The notes under the pieces are model-generated. The model saw only the letters and a list, made by a program, of their open reading frames with translations, made no database searches and was not told where the DNA came from. This document shows, piece after piece, positions 1-6,409 of a stretch of 26,761 bases of DNA. The stretch is from assembly GCA_937891165.1 (NCBI GenBank), contig CALAEX010000093.1, positions 1 through 26,761 of the forward strand, read 5' to 3'. Made by a program: the position numbers and the translations under genes. The number at the start of each line of letters is the position of its first letter. Positions within the stretch are counted from its first letter, which is position 1. This DNA comes from an uncultured Lachnospiraceae bacterium (lineage in GTDB: Bacteria > Bacillota > Clostridia > Lachnospirales > Lachnospiraceae).

Positions 1-432
1 AATGAGTGACATATTAGCATCGTAATAACTCTTGAAATCTGTAATCGGGGCAAAGTATCCTTCGTGTTCATATCCACGCACATCCAGTTCGTCAAATTTC
101 GTATTCAAAATCTGTGGAAGTGTGTACATGGAAGAAATATTTCTTGCTTCGTGGATTAAAGAAACAAATAAATCTTTCTTCATTACATAGGTGTCCATAA
201 AAATCTTACGTTCTTTTTCAGCTCCTCGGTTTTTCTTGATGGATAGCACACCTTGCTGTTTGTTTAATTCCAAATAATCGCAGTTTAAGAAAGCCTTATT
301 TGCATCCGTTACTTCGTGATAGAGAAGAGTAACATCAGCACCGGATTTTACATGGTCATTTACAAAGACATCAAAGTCCATTGTATAAATCATATAACTC
401 GGGGCGATGAGTACATATTCTTCTTTCATCTT
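1..432 (-). other. GlgD-like segment of the chimera
   Basis: About 140 residues matching the middle of the non-catalytic GlgD subunit of ADP-glucose pyrophosphorylase (glycogen synthesis), not ValRS. Supporting blocks are VLIAPSYMIYTMDFD, SGADVTLLYHEVTDA, KIFMDTYVMKKDLFVSLI, SSMYTLPQIL and ITDFKSYYDANMSL. The GlgD start and the nucleotide-binding N-terminus are missing and the sequence runs off the window. The junction lies in a lysine/glutamate-codon tract (418-432) that plausibly occurs in both parent genes. Confidence 0.75.
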
Positions 433-720
433 TTCAATGATTTTTACTTCTGTTGCAATACTTGCATGGTCTGTACCTGGTTGCCACAGAGCATTAAATC
501 CTTGCATTCTCTTAAAACGAATTAAAATATCCTGCATCGTATTATCTAATGCATGACCCATATGAAGCTGACCTGTAATATTTGGTGGTGGAATCACTAT
601 GGTAAATGGTTTCTTTGTTTCGTCTACTTCTGCATGAAAATATTTCTTTTCCAGCCATTTTTCATACAATCTGTCTTCAATCTCTTTTGGATTGTAATTT
701 TTTGCTAATTCTTTTCTCAT
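1..720 (-). CDS. valS: Chimeric, partial: valyl-tRNA synthetase N-terminus joined in frame to a GlgD-like segment
   Basis: Open frame from ATG at 720 to the window edge with no stop. Residues 1 to about 96 are a typical ValRS start: the MRKELAKNYNPKEIEDRLYE opening, the class I HIGH-type motif in PPPNITGQLHMGHALDN, and the ALWQPGTDHASIATEVKIIEK segment. After about residue 97-101 (KMKEE, positions 418-432) ValRS should continue with a glycine-rich stretch and the editing domain. Instead the frame reads YVLIAPSYMIYTMDFD, AFLNCDYLELN, FMDTYVMKKDLF and ITDFKSYYDANMSLI, which are features of GlgD-type glucose-1-phosphate adenylyltransferase subunits. The KMSKS and editing domains are absent. The T-box leader and AGGAGG ribosome site upstream fit valS. 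Either a misjoined contig end or a genuine rearrangement; I favour a misjoin. Identification of both halves is from memory of the families. Confidence 0.88.
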   Translation of the reverse strand, partial: MRKELAKNYNPKEIEDRLYEKWLEKKYFHAEVDETKKPFTIVIPPPNITGQLHMGHALDNTMQDILIRFKRMQGFNALWQPGTDHASIATEVKIIEKMKEEYVLIAPSYMIYTMDFDVFVNDHVKSGADVTLLYHEVTDANKAFLNCDYLELNKQQGVLSIKKNRGAEKERKIFMDTYVMKKDLFVSLIHEARNISSMYTLPQILNTKFDELDVRGYEHEGYFAPITDFKSYYDANMSLI

Positions 721-751
721 AATAAACCTCCTAAAAAATTTCTTTAAAAGT

Positions 752-784
752 AAAAAAGACTTGTCATCCATAAAGGACGACAAG
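752..784 (-). terminator. T-box intrinsic terminator
   Basis: Ten-base-pair stem formed by 775-784 and 760-769 with one G-U pair and a 5-nt loop, followed on the minus strand by a run of six Ts. Its 5' arm adjoins the T-box sequence, so formation is mutually exclusive with the antiterminator. Confidence 0.9.
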
Positions 785-1030
785 CCGTGGTACCACCTTT
801 TTTCACAATATTTCTACTGCCTCTTTCTTTGCCTGCTACACAGACATCACAGATAACGGTGTGTGCCGATATTTCCTACTCTTTCCTAAATCCATTTCAG
901 AAATACTGTTCCGAAGCTACCTTCCACAAATCTCCTATATAGACATCTCAGCTATTTGTCTACTCTCTGTGATAGTCCTTTTGCTTACTCCTCTTCATCA
1001 CTACATTTGACAATATAAAACTTTATCTTC
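752..1030 (-). promoter_or_regulatory. T-box leader (valine specifier GUA)
   Basis: Uncharged-tRNA-sensing leader upstream of valS. Reading the minus strand, it shows the AGAGAG motif, a terminal hairpin with GCTGAGA, then GGAAG-GTA-GCTTCGGAAC. In that context the GTA (918-920) sits where T-box specifier codons lie, so the specifier reads valine. The diagnostic T-box sequence AAGGTGGTACCACGG is at about 784-799, just ahead of the intrinsic terminator, as expected for the antiterminator/terminator switch. Stem I boundaries are approximate because I folded it by eye. The valine specifier independently confirms that the downstream gene start is valS. Confidence 0.93.
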
Positions 1031-1035
1031 TTTGT

Positions 1036-1064
1036 ATAGTAAATAAAAATTGCTCACTTGTCAA
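1036..1064 (-). promoter_or_regulatory. Sigma-A-type promoter of valS
   Basis: Minus-strand TTGACA (1059-1064), a 17-bp spacer, then TACTAT (1036-1041). A start near 1029 gives a leader of about 310 nt, which fits the T-box. The MITE-like repeat begins only 18 bp upstream of the -35. Confidence 0.85.
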
Positions 1065-1081
1065 GAAAAATTTTTAGATTG

Positions 1082-1365
1082 GATAGTGTAAACTTTTTGT
1101 AGGTCGCAAAAAGCAGTCTATTCCTTTGAAACTTTTTCTATATTCTTCATTTTTTCTTATAGTGTAATAATTCAATTTTGACATGGAACACTTTTTTTAC
1201 TTACATTTATGCTATCAAAGTACTCTTTATTACCTATATTTCATCTATTTTTCTCTTTTAGTCGGATTGCTTTTTAAGATTTTTCCTTTTTCACTTAATT
1301 TTACCACAAAAAACGACTTACTTCTTTTTTATTTTTCTTTTGACCTACAAAAATTTTACACTATC
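1082..1365. repeat. MITE-like element or IS remnant bounded by 24-bp inverted repeats
   Basis: The 24 bp at 1082-1105 and the 24 bp at 1342-1365 are inverted copies with 23 of 24 bases matching (the left arm starts GATAGTGTAAACTTTTTGTA). They enclose about 236 bp of very A+T-rich DNA with no credible gene; the 67-codon frame inside is Phe/Leu/Tyr-rich and lacks a ribosome site. The terminal sequence is reminiscent of IS256-family ends, but that is from memory. I could not find a convincing target-site duplication, so it may be old or truncated. It fills most of the gene-free stretch between the valS promoter and the lipoprotein gene. Confidence 0.6.
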
Positions 1366-1383
1366 TTCTTTTCTAAATTTCTT

Positions 1384-1430
1384 TAGGAATTACTATCCTT
1401 TATCATATTTCATAAGATTAATAATTCCTA
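1384..1430 (-). terminator. Weak stem-loop after the LRR lipoprotein gene
   Basis: Nine-base-pair inverted repeat TAGGAATTA (1384-1392) / TAATTCCTA (1422-1430) directly after the stop codon, with a 29-nt loop. There is no long T run, so termination is uncertain. Confidence 0.35.
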
Positions 1431-2288
1431 TTACTCTATAATATTTACTGTATACCCATTATCTACTGCAAATTTAATTGCATATGAGCCTTTTTTACAA
1501 TGAATTTTAAAATCTGTAAAACGTGGTAATGTACGTTCTCCTGTGTATACAACATTTCCTTCTTTATCTTCAATATTAAAATACGACACAGCAAATGCAT
1601 TATTGTCGATAGCTACTACTCTTTCAGGAATAATTATATCTGCTAAATAAAAACATTCGCCAAATGCTCTATCATTAATTATTAACTCCTGTTCTCCTTC
1701 TTCTATTTCCACACTATCAAGATATATACATCCTACAAAAGCCCAATCATCAATTATTTTAACATTTGCTGGAATAATAATACTTTGTATATTACATTCC
1801 CGAAATGCCGCTTCTCCAATAATAGTTAAATTTTCAGAAAGTCTTACTTCTTCTAATGTTTCTATATACCAAAATGCACCATCTGATATTTCATATACTG
1901 TATCAGGTAAAATTAATGATATACAACCATTTATTCCCATCCTCTTTATAACTAATACGGGTAAATCCTCTATTTCAGCAGGAACTTCTATTTCCTCTGT
2001 AACATCTCCTATATATCCTGTTATTTCTATATAATTTGTATATACATTATAAGTATACATTTCATTACTAGAAGGATATTCTAATACTGAATCATCAATT
2101 AATTGAGCCATTACTTCGGGAGTTAATATATCCTCATTTTTATTTGAAAAAATTTCATTATCATCTATTTCAATATCATTATCAATTACTATATTATCTT
2201 CTATTTCTAATCCATTATTTGTACAACTAACACATAAACACACATTTAATAAACATAATATTACGAATACTAATTCTTTTCTTCCCAT
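1431..2288 (-). CDS. BspA-type leucine-rich-repeat (LRR_5) surface lipoprotein
   Basis: 285 aa. The N-terminus is a hydrophobic export signal (residues 4-21) ending in LCVSC, a lipobox-like site with Cys at -3 rather than the usual Leu, so lipidation on C22 is likely but not certain. A Glu/Asp/Asn-rich spacer (about 25-75) follows, then four or five BspA/Treponema-type repeats from about residue 110 to 240, seen in phrases such as LPDTVYEISDGAFW, LTIIGEAAFREC, IPANVKIIDDWAFVGC and IPERVVAIDNNAFA. The C-terminus, KGSYAIKFAVDNGYTV, is the usual closing motif of such proteins. Family members act in surface adhesion or protein interaction; no specific ligand can be read. The ribosome site (TAGGAGGTAACT-ATG) is intact, but the IS begins 22 bp upstream and separates the gene from its native promoter. 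Strongly A+T-rich. Confidence 0.85.
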   Translation of the reverse strand: MGRKELVFVILCLLNVCLCVSCTNNGLEIEDNIVIDNDIEIDDNEIFSNKNEDILTPEVMAQLIDDSVLEYPSSNEMYTYNVYTNYIEITGYIGDVTEEIEVPAEIEDLPVLVIKRMGINGCISLILPDTVYEISDGAFWYIETLEEVRLSENLTIIGEAAFRECNIQSIIIPANVKIIDDWAFVGCIYLDSVEIEEGEQELIINDRAFGECFYLADIIIPERVVAIDNNAFAVSYFNIEDKEGNVVYTGERTLPRFTDFKIHCKKGSYAIKFAVDNGYTVNIIE

Positions 2289-2301
2289 AGTTACCTCCTA
2301 G

Positions 2302-2309
2302 AATTATTT
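2302..2309. repeat. Target-site duplication, left copy
   Basis: AATTATTT immediately outside the left IS end, identical to 4162-4169 outside the right end. Confidence 0.92.
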
Positions 2310-2322
2310 GGTAGTGTCAAAT
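2310..2322 (+). repeat. IS left terminal inverted repeat
   Basis: GGTAGTGTCAAAT, 13 of 13 matching the complement of 4149-4161. Confidence 0.92.
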
Positions 2323-2397
2323 TTACTACCTTATTTTTCTTTTTAAATCTTTATTTTAGGGAGTTTGCAAATAAAAAGAGCATTGACCTCCCTTTTG

Positions 2398-2406
2398 TGA
2401 TATAAT
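2398..2406 (+). promoter_or_regulatory. Extended -10 promoter of the transposase gene
   Basis: TGATATAAT, an extended -10 with no good -35 at 17 bp. An 8-bp inverted repeat, GAGCATTG (2378-2385) and CAATGCTC (2441-2448), brackets the promoter and the start codon and could be a self-repression site or simply chance. Confidence 0.6.
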
Positions 2407-2442
2407 GTCCGTGACCAAACTTCCATTAAAACAAAGGAAACA

Positions 2443-3900
2443 ATGCTCATGAACATTATACTTTATTTACTTCAAACAATGCAATACCTTTATCAACAAA
2501 ACTGCTGGTTACTCCAGTTTATTTGCAGATATCTTCCTCTCAAACAATGGGCTTTTGATGATTCCCTTTCACCAAAGTACCAAAAATTCAAAATTGACCA
2601 GCTTCCTGTTATCAAAACATTTATCCAACAGGACTGGCAGTTTCTCCTTGCCTACTATCAGTGGAAATACAAAAAACCTCTCAAACCTGTACAACGTCGT
2701 AATGGTAAATCTATTCCCGAAGATACTATCTGCCCGTTATGTGGTGCTCCACATCACTACATTTATGACAATACTGGTGGTAACGGTCAGTATCAATGTA
2801 AAATCTGTGGTCAGACGTTTTGTACTGGTGAAGTTGTTACAACACCATTTCGCCTTACCTGTCCTCATTGTGGCAATACACTTGTCGTCAAGAAAGAACG
2901 TAAATTTTTCCGTATCCATAAATGTGTCAATCCTAACTGTCCTTATTATCTTCACAACCTTAAGAACGTAGAACAAAAGGATTTAAATGAGGACTATGCC
3001 AAAAACAAATATAAACTTCATTATATCTACCGTGAATTCACTGTGGATTTCTTTGCTATGGACTTAAACTCCCTTCCAAAGAATGCATCCTCTTTGAAGT
3101 TTTCCAAACACAATGCCTATGTCATGTCCCTGTGTCTGACGCTCCACATCAACCTTGGTTTATCTTTAAGGAAAACCTCTCAAGCACTCCAAGACCTTTA
3201 TCACATCAGCATTTCCCATCAGCAGATAGCCAACTACTGCAAAACCGCAGCCATCTGCATCAAACCTTTTGTTGACCGATATCCTTACGAAAAAGGGGAT
3301 GTCTTTATTGCCGATGAAACCTATATCAAAATCCGTGGCATCAAAACCTATGTCTGGTTTATCATGAGTGTTGCCTCTCGTTCTATCCTCGGCTATCAGG
3401 TATCTGATACTCGTAGCGTTGGTCCTTGTATTCTTGCCATGCGTATGGCTTTTCGGGGAATATCCAAACTTCCAAAACAGTTTAAATTCATTGCAGATGG
3501 TTATAGTGCGTATCCTCTTGCTGCTATGGAATTCCTCAGAAAATTTGGGAATGATTTTGCTTTTTCCATCACAAAGGTGATTGGTCTGACCAATAAAGAT
3601 GCTGTTTCCAAGGAATATCGTCCGTTCAAGCAAATGGTAGAACGCTTAAATCGTACCTATAAAGCTTCTTATCGCCATACGAACGGATTTGACAACATCG
3701 ATGGTGCCAACTACGATGTAGCACTTTGGGTTGCCTACTATAACTTTCTTCGTCCACACAAGCACACAAACTATCAAGTGTTAAATCAAGTAGAATTCCT
3801 AGAAAAAGCAGATACTATGCCAGGAAAATGGCAACTGCTGATTTATTTAGGGCAACAAACCATTCTGCAACTGCAAGCCGAAGGCAACCATGGTTCTTAG
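2443..3900 (+). CDS. DDE transposase with double zinc ribbon
   Basis: 485 aa. The N-terminal half holds two zinc-ribbon-like Cys sets: C97/C100 with C119/C122, and C140/C143 with C161/C166. These probably bind the element's ends. The C-terminal catalytic core resembles the IS240/IS6 DDE domain: D291 in FIADETYIKIRG, D352 in FIADGYSAYP and E400 in QMVERLNRTYKASYRHTNGF, spaced 60 and 47 residues apart, followed by the integrase-like YYNFLRPHKH motif. All catalytic residues are present and there is no frameshift, so the enzyme is probably active. Start ATG at 2443 is 5 nt after an AAAGGA site; ATG at 2449 is also possible. Classic IS6 transposases are about 230 aa, so this is a long relative. 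Family placement is by motif, not by search. Confidence 0.92.
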   Translation: MLMNIILYLLQTMQYLYQQNCWLLQFICRYLPLKQWAFDDSLSPKYQKFKIDQLPVIKTFIQQDWQFLLAYYQWKYKKPLKPVQRRNGKSIPEDTICPLCGAPHHYIYDNTGGNGQYQCKICGQTFCTGEVVTTPFRLTCPHCGNTLVVKKERKFFRIHKCVNPNCPYYLHNLKNVEQKDLNEDYAKNKYKLHYIYREFTVDFFAMDLNSLPKNASSLKFSKHNAYVMSLCLTLHINLGLSLRKTSQALQDLYHISISHQQIANYCKTAAICIKPFVDRYPYEKGDVFIADETYIKIRGIKTYVWFIMSVASRSILGYQVSDTRSVGPCILAMRMAFRGISKLPKQFKFIADGYSAYPLAAMEFLRKFGNDFAFSITKVIGLTNKDAVSKEYRPFKQMVERLNRTYKASYRHTNGFDNIDGANYDVALWVAYYNFLRPHKHTNYQVLNQVEFLEKADTMPGKWQLLIYLGQQTILQLQAEGNHGS

Positions 3901-3923
3901 ATTCCGAGCCAGAGGGAAACACA

Positions 3924-4067
3924 GCCACCGCAAAGCGGCTTTGCCCTTGATAACATCCAAAAGAACTGCTACACTGCTGGAAACGACGGAAAAAACAAGA
4001 GGTTTTTGAGTTCTTCGCCGTCGGTGAAACACGGACAGCAGTTCTTTTGGATGCTGTCAAGGGTGGC
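3924..4067 (+). ncRNA. Folded non-coding element in the IS tail (putative structured RNA)
   Basis: Between the transposase stop and the right end lies a nested hairpin of about 144 nt. The outer stem is GCCACC (3924-3929) with GGTGGC (4062-4067). The main stem is 27 nt, 3944-3970 with 4037-4063, 25 of 27 complementary (core CATCCAAAAGAACTGCT); its last bases overlap the outer stem, so the two alternate at the base. The inner stem is CGACGG (3984-3989) with CCGTCG (4018-4023). A small hairpin, CCGCAAAGCGG, sits at 3928-3938. Possible roles are an element-encoded RNA, a read-through barrier, or a fossil of an older element. The structure is seen directly; transcription and function are inference. 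Confidence 0.5.
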
Positions 4068-4148
4068 GTTCGTCTATCACAATCTAAGATTCGCATCGTT
4101 TTCAAGATTCTTGAGAACTTTTTTCTTTATTTATTCTTTTCATAAATT

Positions 4149-4161
4149 ATTTGACACTACC
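4149..4161 (-). repeat. IS right terminal inverted repeat
   Basis: ATTTGACACTACC, exact complement of the left end. Confidence 0.92.
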
Positions 4162-4169
4162 AATTATTT
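4162..4169. repeat. Target-site duplication, right copy
   Basis: AATTATTT, identical to 2302-2309. Confidence 0.92.
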
Positions 4170-4276
4170 CAAGAATAACACATACCTACTATACCTGTTA
4201 TTAAACCTGTAATACAACAAAATTTATAAACTCATGAAATCTTTTAAAAATCTCTAAAAATTTCTCTAAATTAAAG

Positions 4277-4300
4277 GCTTTTGAAAAAATTATCAAAAGC
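4277..4300 (-). terminator. Stem-loop after the M23 hydrolase gene
   Basis: GCTTTTG (4277-4283) pairs with CAAAAGC (4294-4300) around a T-rich loop, 10 bp after the hydrolase stop codon. The following minus-strand sequence (CTTTAATTT) is moderately T-rich. Probably a weak terminator. Confidence 0.5.
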
Positions 4301-4310
4301 TTCATTAAAA

Positions 4311-6170
4311 CTATTTAACTAAATATCCTTGACTATTCCAAAAACTGGTAGGGTTTTCATTTTCTAATATATAATCATTTACACTTTTAACAGCACTATT
4401 TTGTCTTCCATTACGTACCTCAACATGTGTATGTGTCCCTGAAGAATTAGAACATCCTCGCCATGCTTCTGTTGCAATTTGTTGTCCTTTAACGATAGAT
4501 TGTCCTACTCTCAAAGAATCTAATGGATTTGAATGAAGATAAATTACAGTTTTTCCAGTAAATTCAGAATAAATTGCAATAGTAGAAAGTCCATTCGAAC
4601 CATTATATCCTTCAGTAACACGAGTTACTATACCATCTGTCAAACTATATACAGAAGAACCATAACCTTTTACAAAATCAATTCCCTCATGACGACCTTT
4701 TGTTGTCGTATAACCATCAAATCCACAAGAAAGATAACCTTTTGTAGAATTATACAAAGCTGTACTCATAGCAACATTAACAGAAGGACTATTATTAGAC
4801 ACACTTTGCAATACAAATTTTTGTGCATTTGTTTCATTACCTTCCCATATTTGAACATTATTTCCATTAAACACTGTTCCACCACTTACATCTAAAAATA
4901 ATCCACTACTTTTACTCTGAAATTTATAATATCCATCTTTTGTTTTCCAAATTTTCCATAATTGATTATCGCTACCTGTGCCATTAATTTCATATTGAAG
5001 AATATTCGCTCCATTATAACTATATCCATGGTCTACATCTAATACTTTATTGGAATGTAGTGCAGTAATAGTATAATATCCGTTTTCTTGTCTTTTAATT
5101 TCAAAACATTGATTTTTTCCTTTTCCATTACTCCATACTTGAATATTTGCACCATTATTTGTATCTGCCCCATAAACATCTAATACATAGTTTTCATCTA
5201 TTACTGATTTTATCTGATAACATCCATTTGGAATAACCGCTTCTAAATCAGTATCCATATGATAAATACCTTTTATCCAACCAACCTTATAACGATTTGT
5301 AGAAACCGGATAAATAATTTGTGTATTAGCCTCTGAATGTCCAACAATCATAATTCTATCTGTTCCATAAACAGTTCCATATTTTGTTTGTAAATCAGAA
5401 TTTTTATATACTGTCATATTATTACCCAATCGAGTTATTGCTCCCATATTCAAATTTGCAAAAAAATTTTTGGTTTGTGTATATGCCGTTTTAAAACCAT
5501 TAGAAGTGGGATAGAGTACTTTTACCCAACCAGAATTATATAAATTCTTAATGTTACATAAATCATTTGGTGCAATATAACCCGTTGTTTTTCCATCTAT
5601 ATTATCATAAGTTGTTACATTTCCATCAGATAAAATATATCCACTAATCGTAGCTCCTATTGTATGAGAAAAAGTATCTTTTTGTACCAACTTAATCTCT
5701 ATTGCCTCTATTTGTAAAGCACATCCTGTAGAACCTGCTATTTGTCCATTACAAACATATCCTAGCCAGCCAACATCTTGTATATAAACTCTATAATATA
5801 CATCATATAATTTTGTTACTTCGCCAGAAAGACGAATTTTTATTGCCTCTATTGGTCTATTTTGTCCCTCTGTTCCAGAAACTTCTCCATTTCTAACAAA
5901 AGAAGTCCAACCAATATCTCTTAAATGTGTTTGATATTCAATATTTCCATCTACTCCATTTAAAGATATTCGTATTGCTTGCATAGCACAACCACTTCCT
6001 GTTGTTCCGCCTATTTCACCATCATCATATCCATTTAACCAACCTACATTTGTTACATGAACATCATAATTTACAGATGGAGTTCCTGCTTTTACATCAA
6101 CTATACTAGAATTAAGTAATATAAATATTAAAATAAACCCAATAATTATTCTTATTCCTTTTACTCTCAT
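4311..6170 (-). CDS. Secreted ChW-repeat / ricin-lectin / M23 peptidase (cell-wall hydrolase)
   Basis: 619 aa. Signal peptide at residues 1-28. Three clostridial hydrophobic (ChW) repeats at about 33-71, 78-115 and 122-162, each with a GW pair and a later G-x-I/V-x-G-x-T/E-G turn. An SH3-like region with CNIKNLYNSGWVKVLYP and a second such copy spans about 170-300. A ricin B-type trefoil at about 313-455 has three QxW-type units (IQVWSN, DNQLWKIW, NVQIWEG). A C-terminal M23 metallopeptidase occupies about 470-600, with zinc ligands H494 and D498 (GRHEGIDF) and H582 (GTHTHVEV), and candidate catalytic histidines H546 (IYLHS) and H580. M23 enzymes cut peptidoglycan cross-bridges; ChW and ricin modules would hold it to wall polymers or glycans. 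No LPXTG or membrane anchor is seen. Transcribed from its own promoter at 6296-6324, divergent from xre. Confidence 0.93.
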   Translation of the reverse strand: MRVKGIRIIIGFILIFILLNSSIVDVKAGTPSVNYDVHVTNVGWLNGYDDGEIGGTTGSGCAMQAIRISLNGVDGNIEYQTHLRDIGWTSFVRNGEVSGTEGQNRPIEAIKIRLSGEVTKLYDVYYRVYIQDVGWLGYVCNGQIAGSTGCALQIEAIEIKLVQKDTFSHTIGATISGYILSDGNVTTYDNIDGKTTGYIAPNDLCNIKNLYNSGWVKVLYPTSNGFKTAYTQTKNFFANLNMGAITRLGNNMTVYKNSDLQTKYGTVYGTDRIMIVGHSEANTQIIYPVSTNRYKVGWIKGIYHMDTDLEAVIPNGCYQIKSVIDENYVLDVYGADTNNGANIQVWSNGKGKNQCFEIKRQENGYYTITALHSNKVLDVDHGYSYNGANILQYEINGTGSDNQLWKIWKTKDGYYKFQSKSSGLFLDVSGGTVFNGNNVQIWEGNETNAQKFVLQSVSNNSPSVNVAMSTALYNSTKGYLSCGFDGYTTTKGRHEGIDFVKGYGSSVYSLTDGIVTRVTEGYNGSNGLSTIAIYSEFTGKTVIYLHSNPLDSLRVGQSIVKGQQIATEAWRGCSNSSGTHTHVEVRNGRQNSAVKSVNDYILENENPTSFWNSQGYLVK

Positions 6171-6175
6171 AATTC

Positions 6176-6198
6176 CTACTGTATGAAATTCTTCATAC
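6176..6198 (-). other. Leader hairpin and 6-codon mini-ORF before the M23 gene
   Basis: A perfect 7-bp stem, GTATGAA/TTCATAC (6181-6198), lies 11 bp upstream of the hydrolase start. Its ATG (6194-6196) follows AAAGGAG and opens a 6-codon frame (MKNFIQ) that stops at TAG, 5 nt before the hydrolase ATG. The hydrolase has only a modest AGGA of its own. Could be a reinitiation leader or chance. Confidence 0.35.
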
Positions 6199-6295
6199 TC
6201 TCCTTTCTTTTATGTTGATTCTTTCACATACATATTTCTTTCTATATCTTTTTTTATATATCACCTTCTCTTCATCCATATTTTAGAATAACTTC

Positions 6296-6324
6296 ATTAT
6301 ACACCAACAATTGCATAAAAGCAA
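6296..6324 (-). promoter_or_regulatory. Promoter of the M23 hydrolase gene
   Basis: Minus-strand TTGCTT (6319-6324), 17-bp spacer, TATAAT (6296-6301). A start near 6289 leaves a leader of about 118 nt. The -35 lies inside the spacer of the xre promoter. Confidence 0.72.
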
Positions 6325-6349
6325 TGGCATTTTGCTATAATATATAGCA
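6311..6349 (+). promoter_or_regulatory. Promoter and palindromic operator candidate of xre
   Basis: Extended -10 TGCTATAAT (6333-6341) with TTGCAT 19 bp upstream (6311-6316). The -10 is embedded in a perfect palindrome, TGCTATA-ATA-TATAGCA (6333-6349), the size and position expected of an Xre autorepressor site. It also lies 9 bp upstream of the divergent hydrolase promoter's -35. Confidence 0.65.
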
Positions 6350-6409
6350 TATTTTATCTTCTTTTGTTGCAAAAATAAATTTATGATTATGCTAAAAGGA
6401 GTTCAACAA

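Larger units (their letters stand above)
2310..4161 (+). mobile_element. Complete insertion sequence, 1,852 bp, IS6/IS240-related DDE type
   Basis: Bounded by perfect 13-bp terminal inverted repeats (GGTAGTGTCAAAT at 2310-2322 and its complement at 4149-4161) and flanked by an exact 8-bp direct repeat (AATTATTT), so both ends are defined from sequence alone. It carries one intact transposase (2443-3900) and a 261-bp 3' segment without a gene but with a strong folded structure. An 8-bp duplication fits IS6 and also IS1595; the catalytic core reads more like IS6/IS240. The element is about twice the classic IS6 size because of a long N-terminal extension and the 3' tail. Identical flanks and an intact gene suggest a recent insertion. 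It is visibly richer in G+C than the lipoprotein and hydrolase genes around it. Confidence 0.93.

Noticed and set aside
1183..1386. 67-codon plus-strand frame inside the inverted-repeat element
   Set aside because: Almost entirely Phe/Leu/Tyr/Ser from T-rich DNA, no ribosome site, and it runs through the right repeat arm.
3166..3633. 155-codon minus-strand frame opposite the transposase
   Set aside because: Antisense shadow of a gene with intact catalytic motifs; low-complexity, no ribosome site, no recognised domain.
3815..4105. Minus-strand frames over the IS tail
   Set aside because: They overlap the transposase end and follow the folded inverted repeats. No ribosome site or domain, so the structure explains the sequence better than coding.
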